From positions 1 to 64,000 of the forward strand of contig NZ_JACIYP010000007.1 in assembly GCF_014359905.1 (NCBI RefSeq): a stretch of DNA of 64,000 nucleotides, read 5' to 3'. Shown here piece after piece: positions 45,806 through 53,940 of this stretch. The translations under genes and the position numbers were made by a program. How positions within the stretch are numbered: position 1 is the first letter of the stretch; every line of letters starts with the position of its first letter. The DNA is from Hoeflea sp. (GTDB lineage: Bacteria > Pseudomonadota > Alphaproteobacteria > Rhizobiales > Rhizobiaceae). The notes under the pieces are model-generated. The model did no database searches. It was given only the letters and a program-made list of their open reading frames with translations, and had not been told where the DNA came from.

Positions 45806-45845
45806 GGTGAAAAACGGGAAAAAACTACCCGTTCCGGTTTTCACC
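45806..45845 (-). other. Inverted repeat just upstream of soxB
   Basis: GGTGAAAA/TTTTCACC (8 bp) encloses ACGGG/CCCGT (5 bp), giving a long bulged hairpin 15 bp before the soxB start. It carries an internal T6 run on the minus strand. It may be a transcript end for the soxXYZA message or a structure affecting soxB translation. Confidence 0.5.
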
Positions 45846-45964
45846 AGATTCAAATCCTGCTGATATTTCAACTCGTTAACACATTAACATCGAAACCGGA
45901 GCCGGCTTGACGGAACGCCTTGGCGCTCTTCTTTCCATGGCATGATGCAAGGCTCGGCCATTGT

Positions 45965-45990
45965 GCCGGAGGCGCCTAAACGCCTCCGGC
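45965..45990 (-). terminator. Hairpin after soxA
   Basis: GCCGGAGGCG-CCTAAA-CGCCTCCGGC is a perfect 10-bp stem, 11 bp after the soxA stop, without a T-run. Likely an attenuator or 3'-stabiliser between the soxVWXYZA and soxB-F parts of the operon. Confidence 0.6.
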
Positions 45991-46000
45991 AGATCTTGTC

Positions 46001-46849
46001 TTACGGACGAACCGCGGGGGTTTCGACCGAAAGGCCGGTGCCGCGCCATGTCACGTAGGTTTCAAGCGCCATCAACTCGTCCGAGAACGCCTTGGGCATT
46101 TCGGCCCTGGTATCGCGGATGCAGCCGCGGAAGCGGTTGTGCAGCGAGGTGAAACCGCTCTTGAGCCGGTAGACCGGGAAGCCGTTGACCTGGCCCTGGC
46201 TCAAATGGTCGGCGCGGATGTACTTGCCGGCATTGGCCTCGTGACAGCTGGCGCAGGCGAGATTGAGCTGACCTGTCCGGGTGTAGTAGAGGTCCTTGCC
46301 CTGTTCCCACCAGGACTGCATGTCGCCTTCGGTAAGATCCAGTTGTACAGGCAGGCCCAGCGACTGGTGCTTGATATAGGTGGTGAGTTCCTTCTGACCG
46401 CCCTTGTCAAACTCATAGGCCTCCGCGCCCATCTGCTCGGTGCGGCATTTGTTGATCTGCAACTCGACATTGATCGGCCTGTTGGAATCCGCATCCCATT
46501 TCGGGTACTTGGCGCCGATACCCTTCATGCTTTCCGCAGCATCTCCGTGGCAGCTCGCGCAGGATTTGCCGGCGGTCCCGTCGACCTTGTTCCAGAGAAC
46601 CTCGCCATCCTCAACCGAGACCATGGCCGGGTTCTCGAACGTATCGCGCTCGAGATCGCGGGTTTCAGCTTCGCGGTAAAGCCAGCCCGAGAGCACTTCG
46701 TCAAAGGGCAGCCCCTCGGGCGCCTTGGCGCGGGTGATCATCGGCTTGCCATCGATTTCCAGCGTATCATCGACTGGCTCTGCCATTGTCCAACTGGTTG
46801 CGGTGAGTCCCGCCGCCAGCGCAATACCGGCTATCAAAAGTCTCTTCAT
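46001..46849 (-). CDS. soxA: SoxA, diheme L-cysteine S-thiosulfotransferase subunit
   Basis: Catalytic cytochrome of SoxAX, which couples thiosulfate to the SoxY cysteine. The 282-residue protein has a signal peptide (MKRLLIAGIALAAGLTATSWTMA) and two CASCH haem motifs at about 97-101 and 199-203, the diheme form. Cys243 in FRGCIRDTRAEMPKAF is the haem ligand that becomes persulfidated in known SoxA. It follows soxZ and precedes a strong hairpin. Confidence 0.96.
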   Translation of the reverse strand: MKRLLIAGIALAAGLTATSWTMAEPVDDTLEIDGKPMITRAKAPEGLPFDEVLSGWLYREAETRDLERDTFENPAMVSVEDGEVLWNKVDGTAGKSCASCHGDAAESMKGIGAKYPKWDADSNRPINVELQINKCRTEQMGAEAYEFDKGGQKELTTYIKHQSLGLPVQLDLTEGDMQSWWEQGKDLYYTRTGQLNLACASCHEANAGKYIRADHLSQGQVNGFPVYRLKSGFTSLHNRFRGCIRDTRAEMPKAFSDELMALETYVTWRGTGLSVETPAVRP

Positions 46850-46921
46850 AACGGTCTCCGTCCTCCCGGGACTGCGCCTGCACGAATCTCCCGCCCGTGC
46901 AGGGCTCCCTCGCTCTCGTTG

Positions 46922-47245
46922 CTACTTGACTTCGATCGGTTCCTCGGCCTCGTAGACCGACCCGTCATCATCGAGCCAGGTGAACTTGAAGGTTCCGCTG
47001 GCAGGCACTTTGGCGTTGAACTCGAAATACGGATTGGCGGAAATCGCCGGATCCAGATCACATTCGAACACCGTCTGCCCTTCGAAGGCGCAGGTGAACT
47101 TGTTGATGATCTTACGCGGAATGGGGTTGCCATCCTTGTCCTTGCGCTGACCCGATTCCATCTCGTGACTGATCAGCGTCTTGATGGTGATCACCTCACC
47201 GGCCGAAGCCGTCTTGGGGACCTTGATGCGTGGTTTTGATGCCAT
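46922..47245 (-). CDS. soxZ: SoxZ, sulfur carrier subunit
   Basis: Partner of SoxY, 107 residues, without a signal peptide (exported with SoxY). It begins MASKPRIKVPKTASAGEVITIKTLISHEMESGQRKDKDGNPIPRKIINKF, the standard SoxZ pattern, and ends in an Ig-like strand (FKFTWLDDDGSVYEAEEPIEVK). It lies 21 bp after soxY. Confidence 0.97.
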   Translation of the reverse strand: MASKPRIKVPKTASAGEVITIKTLISHEMESGQRKDKDGNPIPRKIINKFTCAFEGQTVFECDLDPAISANPYFEFNAKVPASGTFKFTWLDDDGSVYEAEEPIEVK

Positions 47246-47266
47246 GTTCGTTAATCCTGTCCTGGC

Positions 47267-47722
47267 TCAGCCGCCGCAGCCGCCGATGGTTACCTTGACC
47301 TCTTTCTTGTCCATGAAGAAAGAGCCGTCTTTCATTTTCGCAACCGCGACGACGTTCTGGGTCTTGGCAAGTCGCATACGGGTCGTTGCGAGCGCAGCAC
47401 CACTCAATTCAGTGAAATGGAACGTGGCCACAGCCGGGCTGGGGTTGCCGTCGGCCAAGAGAATGACCGACTCCACCATGTCATCGCCTTCCATGGCGCT
47501 TTCCACGCTCACAGAGACCGGCACCGTGTTGCCGTTTTCCGCGATTTCAGGCGCGGTCAGCGTGATCTTGCCTTCGCCGGGGGCGGTGCCGCCGGTGAAA
47601 TCCATGATCGCCTTGTCCGTGTCCTCAACCGAAGCAAGAGCCGGGGTGATCCGGGCTCCGGCAACCGCGAATGCCGCGGCGCCCACTGTCAATCCTAAGA
47701 CATGTCGTCTTGTCAGTTTCAT
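47267..47722 (-). CDS. soxY: SoxY, covalent sulfur substrate carrier
   Basis: Carries the sulfur intermediates on the Cys of its flexible C-terminal GGCGG motif, clearly visible here (VTIGGCGG). About 151 residues from the ATG at 47722 (MKLTRRHVLGLTVGAAAFAVAGARITPALA), a Tat signal that also carries SoxZ out. The track start adds 25 unsupported residues. Confidence 0.96.
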   Translation of the reverse strand: MKLTRRHVLGLTVGAAAFAVAGARITPALASVEDTDKAIMDFTGGTAPGEGKITLTAPEIAENGNTVPVSVSVESAMEGDDMVESVILLADGNPSPAVATFHFTELSGAALATTRMRLAKTQNVVAVAKMKDGSFFMDKKEVKVTIGGCGG

Positions 47723-47762
47723 AAGATTCGAGCTCCTCTGCTCCAGATAAGTGCTTGCACGC

Positions 47763-48227
47763 TCACTCCTTGAGCGTACCGAGATAAGCGAGAACATCCT
47801 CGACCTGCTGAGCGGTCAGGATCGTCTTGCCGACGAATTTCTCGGCCACGTTCTTGCCGACATCCAGGGAATAGAAGCCGGGCATGACGGTTTGATCGGT
47901 GAATACGGTCTTCGAATTCACCAGGATGGCCCTGAGCATCGGCTCTTCGTAGCGCGAAGCCACGCCATCAAGCGCGGGTCCGACATCGCCATGAAACTGG
48001 TCGCTGGCCATCGCCGCGTTGACATGACAGGCAAGGCAATTGCCAAGTCCGGTGTCCTTGAACACCTTGGCGCCCTCAACCGGATCGCCCGGCGTTCCGG
48101 TCAGCGACGTGGTGATGCCCTCATCGGTAAACTCCACCGCTTCAGGTGCGATCTCGCTGGACCAAGCCGCAGTCGACAACATGATTGCCGCCGCGACCCC
48201 CAGTGTAAAATTCATGCGCCTCATCAT
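47763..48227 (-). CDS. soxX: SoxX, monoheme cytochrome c subunit
   Basis: Electron-accepting subunit of SoxAX, about 154 residues with a Sec signal (MNFTLGVAAAIMLSTAAWS) and one haem motif, CLACHVN, near 68; the Met ligand is likely in TVMPGFYSL. I start at ATG 48227, with GGAGGGA upstream; the track start at 48347 is in the intergenic region. It follows soxW after 126 bp that may hold a second SoxR-controlled promoter. Confidence 0.94.
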   Translation of the reverse strand: MMRRMNFTLGVAAAIMLSTAAWSSEIAPEAVEFTDEGITTSLTGTPGDPVEGAKVFKDTGLGNCLACHVNAAMASDQFHGDVGPALDGVASRYEEPMLRAILVNSKTVFTDQTVMPGFYSLDVGKNVAEKFVGKTILTAQQVEDVLAYLGTLKE

Positions 48228-48353
48228 TTGGCGTTCCCTCCTCCATTGCCCGAAAACAGTCGTTCCGGATCTTCTCCGTTTCAAATGATAATCATACTTC
48301 GACGCACAATCAATGCAAAAATATGATTTCTTGAATGTATCTTTCATCCATTC

Positions 48354-48941
48354 TCATTCCGCGTCAAGCCGGCCCGCGGCCCGCATCTCGTTGATAATGC
48401 GGGCGTGATACTTTTGAAAGTGTTCGTCACTCTCGTAACCCTTTTCGGATACCCACTTGAACATATTGAGAAAAGTCCACTTTCCGAACGCGCCCGGCAT
48501 GGTCGCCACCGCGGCCTCGGCAACGGTTGCTCCTTCCGGCGCGTCCTCGGGCAGAAAAACCATGGTCGGCGTGAAAATATAACCCCATTTGCGCGCTGCC
48601 GTCTTCTCGGTCAGCACCTCGCCGTCGAGGTCGGTGACTTCCTCGTCGCCGAACATGTTGTACTGGACGACCTTGAAGTTGGCCTTGATGAAGTCCGAGA
48701 CTTCCGGATCCGACAGGATCTTCTCGTGCATCTGGGCGCAATAGATGCAGCCACGCTGCTCGAAGATCATGACCAGCCGCTTGCCCTCGTCCTTCGCCGC
48801 CTCGATGTCTTCTGCGACATCGCGGAAGGTGAGCGAGAACCAGTCTTCCTTGTGCAGGCCGTCCTCGCCGATCTCCGATGACCAGGCCTGGGCAGACAGC
48901 GCCGCAACAGCGGCAAAAGTCAAAAACGCGCGTCCGAACAT
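48354..48941 (-). CDS. soxW: SoxW, periplasmic thioredoxin
   Basis: Thioredoxin-fold protein of 195 residues with a signal peptide (MFGRAFLTFAAVAALSAQAWS) and the redox motif CIYCAQMH near 66. It receives electrons through SoxV and is thought to keep Sox proteins, mainly the SoxY cysteine, reactivated. It lies 10 bp after soxV. Confidence 0.93.
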   Translation of the reverse strand: MFGRAFLTFAAVAALSAQAWSSEIGEDGLHKEDWFSLTFRDVAEDIEAAKDEGKRLVMIFEQRGCIYCAQMHEKILSDPEVSDFIKANFKVVQYNMFGDEEVTDLDGEVLTEKTAARKWGYIFTPTMVFLPEDAPEGATVAEAAVATMPGAFGKWTFLNMFKWVSEKGYESDEHFQKYHARIINEMRAAGRLDAE

Positions 48942-48951
48942 GATAGTCCTC

Positions 48952-49686
48952 CTAACCGATCGTTGCGAAAGCGGGAAACATCTCGAGCATCCATTGCGCG
49001 ATTCGCGACATCTGGCCTGTCATGAACAGGATGCCGGTGATGACCAGAAGTACGCCCATGGCCTTTTCGATCACAGCCATATGTTTCTTGATTCGGGTTG
49101 AAAACCGGATGAATCGGCTGGCAAACACCCCGGCCACGACAAAAGGGATCCCGATTCCCAGCGCATAGAGCCCGAGCAGAAGGGCCCCCTGCCCCGCGCT
49201 CTCCTTGGCCGCAGCCATGAACAGGATCGCCGCCAGGATCGGTCCGACGCAGGGCGTCCAGCCGAAGGCAAAGGCCAGCCCCATGACATAGGCGCCCACC
49301 ATGCCCGCGGGCTTGCGCTCAACCGTGACCCGCGCTTCGCGGTACAGAAGCGCCAAGCGGAACACGCCGAGGAAATGCAGCCCCATCAGCAGTATCAATA
49401 CCCCGGCGATGATGGACAGCACGTCAAAATAGCGCGCCAGCGATTGACCGATCAGGCTAGCAGTGGCGCCGAGAGCGATGAAGACCGTGCTGAATCCCAG
49501 CACGAAAGCGACCGACGCCAGTGCGATGCGGCGTGACGCCACATTGTCAGCGCCGGCGTTTTTGACTTCGTTGAAACTCATGCCCGCCAGATAGGCGAGA
49601 TAGGGCGGAACGATCGGAAGCACGCAGGGCGAGAAGAATGACAGCAATCCGGCCAGAAAGGCGGCTCCATACCCGACATCAATCAT
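48952..49686 (-). CDS. soxV: SoxV, CcdA-type membrane electron transporter
   Basis: Six-helix DsbD/CcdA-like protein of 244 residues that moves reductant from cytosolic thioredoxin to periplasmic SoxW. The Cys pair is in SFFSPCVLPIVPPYLAYLAG and FGWTPCVGPILAAILF. The ATG at 49686 has GGAGGAAGAAACTG upstream; the track start reads across the control region. It is the first gene of the sox operon, divergent from soxS. Confidence 0.95.
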   Translation of the reverse strand: MIDVGYGAAFLAGLLSFFSPCVLPIVPPYLAYLAGMSFNEVKNAGADNVASRRIALASVAFVLGFSTVFIALGATASLIGQSLARYFDVLSIIAGVLILLMGLHFLGVFRLALLYREARVTVERKPAGMVGAYVMGLAFAFGWTPCVGPILAAILFMAAAKESAGQGALLLGLYALGIGIPFVVAGVFASRFIRFSTRIKKHMAVIEKAMGVLLVITGILFMTGQMSRIAQWMLEMFPAFATIG

Positions 49687-49845
49687 CAGTTTCTTCCTCC
49701 CGCGAAGCGCCGCCTGTCCAGACCAGCCGGAAAAGGCTGCCCCAGCACCCTGTTCAAACATGCACCGTTCACCCGTGACGCCGCTCGAACGCAACACGCC
49801 TGACCCGCATTCGGCCTCCCCATGGCGCATCGCCGGCCAGAATGC

Positions 49846-49883
49846 GATTGCAAGATATGCAAAATACAATATATATTGCAATC
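49846..49883. promoter_or_regulatory. Probable SoxR operator between soxV and soxS
   Basis: GATTGCAAGATAT-N12-ATATATTGCAATC is an inverted repeat with 12 of 13 matching positions in an AT-rich stretch, ending 28 bp before soxS. ArsR-family SoxR proteins bind this soxS-soxV intergenic region in relatives, so the site likely controls both directions. Confidence 0.7.
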
Positions 49884-49911
49884 ACTATTTTACCGGAGCT
49901 GGACCAGCCTC

Positions 49912-50262
49912 ATGACATCACCTCTCGCGGCTGCGCTTTCCTTCGTCCTGCTCCTGGCCACGCCAGCATTCGCGGCCGAAATGATCATGTATGAGCAACC
50001 GGGCTGCGCCTGGTGCAAGCGCTTCAATGAGGAAGTGGCGCCGGCCTGGCCAAACACCGAACAGGGCCGGCGCGCGCCCTTGCGGCGGGTCAATATCCGC
50101 GAACCGCTGCCCGAGGACTTGGCCGACATTCCGGTCGAGAGATTCACGCCGACCTTTGTTCTGGTCGATGACGGCGAGGAGATCGCGCGGTTGCGGGGCT
50201 ATCCCGGCGATCAGTTCTTCTGGGCGCTTGTCGATGAGATGCTTGCAAAGCTGGAGCCATGA
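49912..50262 (+). CDS. soxS: SoxS, periplasmic thioredoxin-like protein
   Basis: About 116 residues with a signal peptide (MTSPLAAALSFVLLLATPAFAAE) and the redox motif CAWCKRF near 34. In Paracoccus SoxS reactivates the Sox enzyme system. Start at ATG 49912; the track's longer ORF has no RBS and crosses the operator. It overlaps soxR by four bases (ATGA), so the two form the soxSR unit. Confidence 0.9.
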   Translation: MTSPLAAALSFVLLLATPAFAAEMIMYEQPGCAWCKRFNEEVAPAWPNTEQGRRAPLRRVNIREPLPEDLADIPVERFTPTFVLVDDGEEIARLRGYPGDQFFWALVDEMLAKLEP

Positions 50263-50609
50263 CATCGGACCCGACGCCAAGCCAGGATTTTTCCGGTCAG
50301 GATATCGACGTCCTTGCCGGACAGGCGCGCAAGGCGAGCGATATTCTCAAGGCGATGTCGCACGAGACCCGGTTGCTCATTCTCTGGCTGTTGTCGGAAA
50401 ACGAAAAATCCGTCTCGGAGCTTGAGCAATTGCTGGCCCTGCCCCAGGCGGCGGTGTCCCAGCAGCTCGCAAGGCTGCGCTTTGACCACATGGTCAGCGC
50501 GCGCCGCGAGGGCCGGATGATTCACTATTCGATTTCCAACGCCGAAGTCTCGGCCATTGTGGCCTCGCTCTATGATCTGCTGTGCCGTCCGGACGCCGGG
50601 AACGGCTGA
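50259..50609 (+). CDS. soxR: SoxR, ArsR-family repressor of the sox locus
   Basis: Winged-helix protein of 116 residues: ILKAMSHETRLLILWLLSENEKSVSELEQLLALPQAAVSQQLARLRFDHMVSARREGRMIHYSIS. It resembles the SqrR/BigR/YgaV persulfide sensors, which use two Cys. Here only the C-terminal one is present (Cys109); Trp43 stands where the first Cys is expected. It probably represses soxV-F and itself until thiosulfate-derived persulfide appears, but the sensing chemistry may differ. Confidence 0.92.
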   Translation: MTSDPTPSQDFSGQDIDVLAGQARKASDILKAMSHETRLLILWLLSENEKSVSELEQLLALPQAAVSQQLARLRFDHMVSARREGRMIHYSISNAEVSAIVASLYDLLCRPDAGNG

Positions 50610-50625
50610 ACCGGAGACACATTGC

Positions 50626-50654
50626 TTGCATTGAATACCGCCGGTGCCTAAACT
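50626..50654 (+). promoter_or_regulatory. Possible sigma-70-type promoter for the SoxT-like gene
   Basis: TTGCAT, 17 bases, then TAAACT, ending 50 bp before the YeeE/YedE gene. Plausible spacing and hexamers, but unconfirmed. Confidence 0.3.
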
Positions 50655-50703
50655 TGACGAGAGGGACCGGGGCTGTGCCGGCCAACCGGAGGAGGAGGCC
50701 ATC

Positions 50704-51810
50704 ATGTTTGACTCAGGGTGGATGCTTGCGCTGTCGGGCTGCATGGTCGGCGTCATTATCGGCTTTGCAGCGCGCAAAAGCCATTTCTGCACCATGGCGG
50801 CCCTGGAGCGCCACTGGTATGCGGGCGACGACCGGCCGCTCAGGGCCTGGGCGCTGGCCGCATTCACGGCGCTCATCGCCACGCAACTGCTCGGCGCTGC
50901 GGGCATGGCCGGGCTCGAACAATCCTTCTATCTGACCGAGCCGCTGCCGCTCGCCGGCGCCATTGTCGGCGGCCTGATGTTCGGCCTGGGCATGGCGCTT
51001 GTCGGCACCTGCGGCTTCGGCGCGCTGGTCCGGCTTAGCGGCGGCAATCTGCGCGCGCTGGTGGTTCTGACAGGCCTCGGGCTTGCAGCCCTTGCCGCCC
51101 AGCGCGGCGTCACCGCCCACATCCGCGCGGTTCTGCTCGATCCCTTGTCGCTCGACCTGTCGGCATTTGGCGGGCAATCGGCGGGCGCACTGATCTCACG
51201 CGCCACGGGTGTCAACGCAACACTGCCGCTGGCGCTGCTCATCGGTGCTGCGGGCCTGTGGTGGGTGTTCAAATCGGCCAGTTTCCGCGCCGACCGCAAC
51301 CGGCTGATCGCCGGCGTGGTCATAGGCCTCTGCATCGCCGCCGGCTGGGTGATCACCAGCCTGTTTGCGGCCCGGGCGCTGTACCCGGTTCAGGTCGAGG
51401 CCGGCTCCTTCGTCATGCCGGTGGGCGAAACCATCCTGCAGATCATCACCGTCACCGGCGAACTGCCCGATTACGGCATCGGCATCGTCATCGGCGTGTT
51501 CCTGGGCGCGGCTGTCTCCGCATTCCACTCCGACGACATGCGCTGGGAGGCCTGCGACGACGCCCGCGAACTGAGCCGCCACCTGCTCGGCGCCTTCCTG
51601 ATGGGCACCGGCGGCGTCTTTGCGCTCGGATGCACCATCGGACAGGGCGTCAGCGCCTTCTCGGTGATGGCGGTTTCGGCCCCGATCGTGATGCTCTCGA
51701 TTGCGGCGGGCGCCCGCATGGGGCTCGGCCTCTTGGTCGAAGGCAACGCCTTCAGCTTCATCGCAGACTGGCGCGCGCCGAAGGCTCAGCCGGAAGCCAC
51801 GAAACGGTAA
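50704..51810 (+). CDS. YeeE/YedE-family sulfur transporter (SoxT-like), first copy
   Basis: Integral membrane protein of 368 residues with about nine or ten helices. The family motifs GFAARKSHFCTMAALERH near 23, GTCGFGALVRLSGGNLRAL near 101 and FALGCTIGQGVSAFS near 310 contain the Cys residues that line the thiosulfate/sulfur channel. The ATG at 50704 follows GGAGGAGG. SoxT proteins accompany sox clusters and may import sulfur species or pass a persulfide signal to SoxR. Its end overlaps the convergent hydrolase gene by 25 bases. Confidence 0.88.
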   Translation: MFDSGWMLALSGCMVGVIIGFAARKSHFCTMAALERHWYAGDDRPLRAWALAAFTALIATQLLGAAGMAGLEQSFYLTEPLPLAGAIVGGLMFGLGMALVGTCGFGALVRLSGGNLRALVVLTGLGLAALAAQRGVTAHIRAVLLDPLSLDLSAFGGQSAGALISRATGVNATLPLALLIGAAGLWWVFKSASFRADRNRLIAGVVIGLCIAAGWVITSLFAARALYPVQVEAGSFVMPVGETILQIITVTGELPDYGIGIVIGVFLGAAVSAFHSDDMRWEACDDARELSRHLLGAFLMGTGGVFALGCTIGQGVSAFSVMAVSAPIVMLSIAAGARMGLGLLVEGNAFSFIADWRAPKAQPEATKR

Positions 51811-52712
51811 GCCGCCCCGTCCCGCTCCACCCTGCCCTCACCGGGCTTGGGCAGATGGTAGGCGGTGATCGCCGCCTTGTCCGCCGCCAGCCGGTCGAGC
51901 AGCCTGAGCCGGGTGGCGACGCCCTTGTCCGGATCCTGGTCGGATCCGCTCGGCCATGCCGGATGGGTGAACGAGATCGCGAAATGGGTGATCGCATCAC
52001 CAGCCACCAGCACCGGCTCCGATCCGCCATGCAGCAGGAACGACATGTGCCCGGGCGTGTGCCCCGAAGTGTCGACGGCCTCGACGCCGGGCAGCACTTC
52101 CGCGCCGGGCTCGAACAGGTTGATCATGTCTTCGAGATGAGCAAGCCGGTTCTGCGCACCGACGGCGAATGTCTTGCGTTCCTCGGGCATGGTGTCAACC
52201 GTGCCCGGATCGCGCCAGAACTCCCATTCCGCACGGCCCATGTGGAAGCTCGCATTGGAGAACAGCACCTCGTCGAAGTCATCGACCAGCCCCCAGAGAT
52301 GGTCGGGATGGCAATGGGTGAAGACAACGTCGGTGACATCCGCCGGATCAAGGCCGGCCTCCGCCATGTTGTCGAGAAGCGTGCCCGCCGACGGCATGAA
52401 GTTGGGGCCGGACCCCACATCGAACATGATCAGCCGGTCACCCGATTTCAGGAACGGAACATTGCAATCAGGCGCCAGGGCGTCTGTCGGTTGTCCGTTC
52501 TCCGCAAGCAGCGCCACAAGCTCATCCCTCGGCACATCCGGATAGGAGAAGGCCAGCGGCAACACCAGGTTGCCGTCGCTGACGGTGCTCAGCACCGCCT
52601 CGCCGATCTCAAGGGCGCGGGCCGGCCGCAGGCCCACGGGCAGCAGCAATGCAGCCCCTGCAGCCGCACCGGTCCGCAGCAAGGTGCGTCTGGTCAGATC
52701 AAGCGATGTCAT
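51786..52712 (-). CDS. SoxH-like metallo-beta-lactamase-fold hydrolase
   Basis: Periplasmic hydrolase of 308 residues with a Tat signal (LTRRTLLRTGAAAGAALLLPVGLRPARA). The zinc motif is FTHCHPDHLWG (HxHxDH), with later ligands in GHTPGH and VAGDAITH. GGAGG lies six bases before the ATG at 52712; the track start is 90 bases too early. Proteins of this kind (SoxH) occur in sox loci but are not essential for thiosulfate oxidation in Paracoccus. It is divergent from the second SoxT-like gene, with an FNR-type palindrome between. Confidence 0.8.
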   Translation of the reverse strand: MTSLDLTRRTLLRTGAAAGAALLLPVGLRPARALEIGEAVLSTVSDGNLVLPLAFSYPDVPRDELVALLAENGQPTDALAPDCNVPFLKSGDRLIMFDVGSGPNFMPSAGTLLDNMAEAGLDPADVTDVVFTHCHPDHLWGLVDDFDEVLFSNASFHMGRAEWEFWRDPGTVDTMPEERKTFAVGAQNRLAHLEDMINLFEPGAEVLPGVEAVDTSGHTPGHMSFLLHGGSEPVLVAGDAITHFAISFTHPAWPSGSDQDPDKGVATRLRLLDRLAADKAAITAYHLPKPGEGRVERDGAAYRFVASG

Positions 52713-52754
52713 GATATTCCTCCACATAGATTTATTTGAATATTTGCCTTTGTC

Positions 52755-52768
52755 TTGACTGAGGTCAA
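52755..52768. promoter_or_regulatory. FNR-type palindrome between the SoxH-like and second SoxT-like genes
   Basis: TTGAC-TGAG-GTCAA has perfect 5-bp arms and fits TTGAY-N4-RTCAA. It lies 43 bp before the SoxH-like gene and 48 bp before the YeeE/YedE gene, so it could control either. TTGAC could instead be part of a -35 element. Confidence 0.55.
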
Positions 52769-52816
52769 TGCCTGTTCCCGCAATTGGGGTATTTTGGTGC
52801 AAAAGGAAAAGCTTCG

Positions 52817-53935
52817 ATGGAACTTGAGCTGCTTGCCGACCGGTTCGGCGACAAATGGACGCTTTTGATCGGTGGCGCGGTGATCGGTGCCTTGTTCGGC
52901 GCCTTTGCCCAGCAGAGCCGGTTCTGCCTGCGCGCCGCCGCCATCGAATTCTCCCGCGGCGAGGTCGGCGGCAAGATGGCGGTCTGGCTCATCGTGTTTT
53001 CGACCGCGATCGCCGGAACCATGCTGCTGGCCGCGTTTGATCTGTTCGTCGCCACCGAAGCCCGCCAGCTGGCCTCGCCGCAAAGCCTCTCCGGTGCGGC
53101 CCTCGGCGGGCTGATGTTCGGTGCCGGCATGATTTTGGCGCGCGGCTGTTCGTCCCGGTTGCTGGTGCTGTCGGCTACCGGAAACCTGCGCGCCCTGCTC
53201 TCGGGCCTGGTGTTCGCGGTCGTGGCGCAAGCCAGCCTGCATGGGTTTCTATCTCCGCTGCGGGAAGCGCTGGCAACGCCGCTGACGACGCTGTCGATCG
53301 GTTCCAATGACCTTCTGGTCCTGTCCGGCGTTTCCGAAACAACCGCCTTCACGCTGGTGTTGATAGGCCTCGCCGCGAGCATTGGGCTGGCGATGTGGCG
53401 CAAGATCGGCATCTGGAAGACGCTTTCCTCCTTCCTGGTGGGGGCCTGCATTCCGCTCGCCTGGTGGTTCACCAAATCCATGACCGGGATCGCCTTCGAG
53501 CCGGTGACGATCGAATCCTTGAGTTTCACCGGCCCCTCGGCGAACACCCTGATGCTTTTTCTGTCGGAGCCCGGGTCGATGATCGATTTCGATGTCGGCC
53601 TCGTTCCCGGCGTGTTCCTCGGTGCCTTCCTGGCGGCCCTGCTGACGGGTGAACTCGAACTCCAGGGGTTTGAGGGTGGCGGCTCGATGCGGCGCTATCT
53701 GGCGGGCGCCGCTCTGATGGGCTTCGGCGGCATGCTGGCCGGCGGCTGCGCCGTGGGCGCGGGCGTCACCGGCGCAAGCATTTTCGCGCTCACCGCCTGG
53801 GTCACCCTGTTCTCCATCTGGCTCGCGGCATCGGCCACCGACTGGCTGGTCGACCGCAAGCTGCCCGAACGGCAATCGCGCGCGCACCTCCAGCCTCAAC
53901 AAGCCCGACCCGTCACGATCCGGACCACCGAATAG
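52817..53935 (+). CDS. YeeE/YedE-family sulfur transporter (SoxT-like), second copy
   Basis: Membrane protein of 372 residues, divergent from the first copy. Family motifs are GAFAQQSRFCLRAAAIEFSRGE near 30, MILARGCSSRLLVLSATGNLRAL near 105 and MLAGGCAVGAGVTGASIF near 305. The ATG at 52817 (MELELLADRFGDKWTLL) has AAGGA nine bases upstream. Two SoxT-like proteins in one locus suggest separate roles, for instance uptake and signalling; this is inference. Confidence 0.88.
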   Translation: MELELLADRFGDKWTLLIGGAVIGALFGAFAQQSRFCLRAAAIEFSRGEVGGKMAVWLIVFSTAIAGTMLLAAFDLFVATEARQLASPQSLSGAALGGLMFGAGMILARGCSSRLLVLSATGNLRALLSGLVFAVVAQASLHGFLSPLREALATPLTTLSIGSNDLLVLSGVSETTAFTLVLIGLAASIGLAMWRKIGIWKTLSSFLVGACIPLAWWFTKSMTGIAFEPVTIESLSFTGPSANTLMLFLSEPGSMIDFDVGLVPGVFLGAFLAALLTGELELQGFEGGGSMRRYLAGAALMGFGGMLAGGCAVGAGVTGASIFALTAWVTLFSIWLAASATDWLVDRKLPERQSRAHLQPQQARPVTIRTTE

Positions 53936-53940
53936 CAAGA

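Noticed and set aside
49822-49911. Cys-rich N-terminal extension of soxS
   Set aside because: It crosses the SoxR operator palindrome and lacks an RBS; the ATG at 49912 starts a normal signal peptide.
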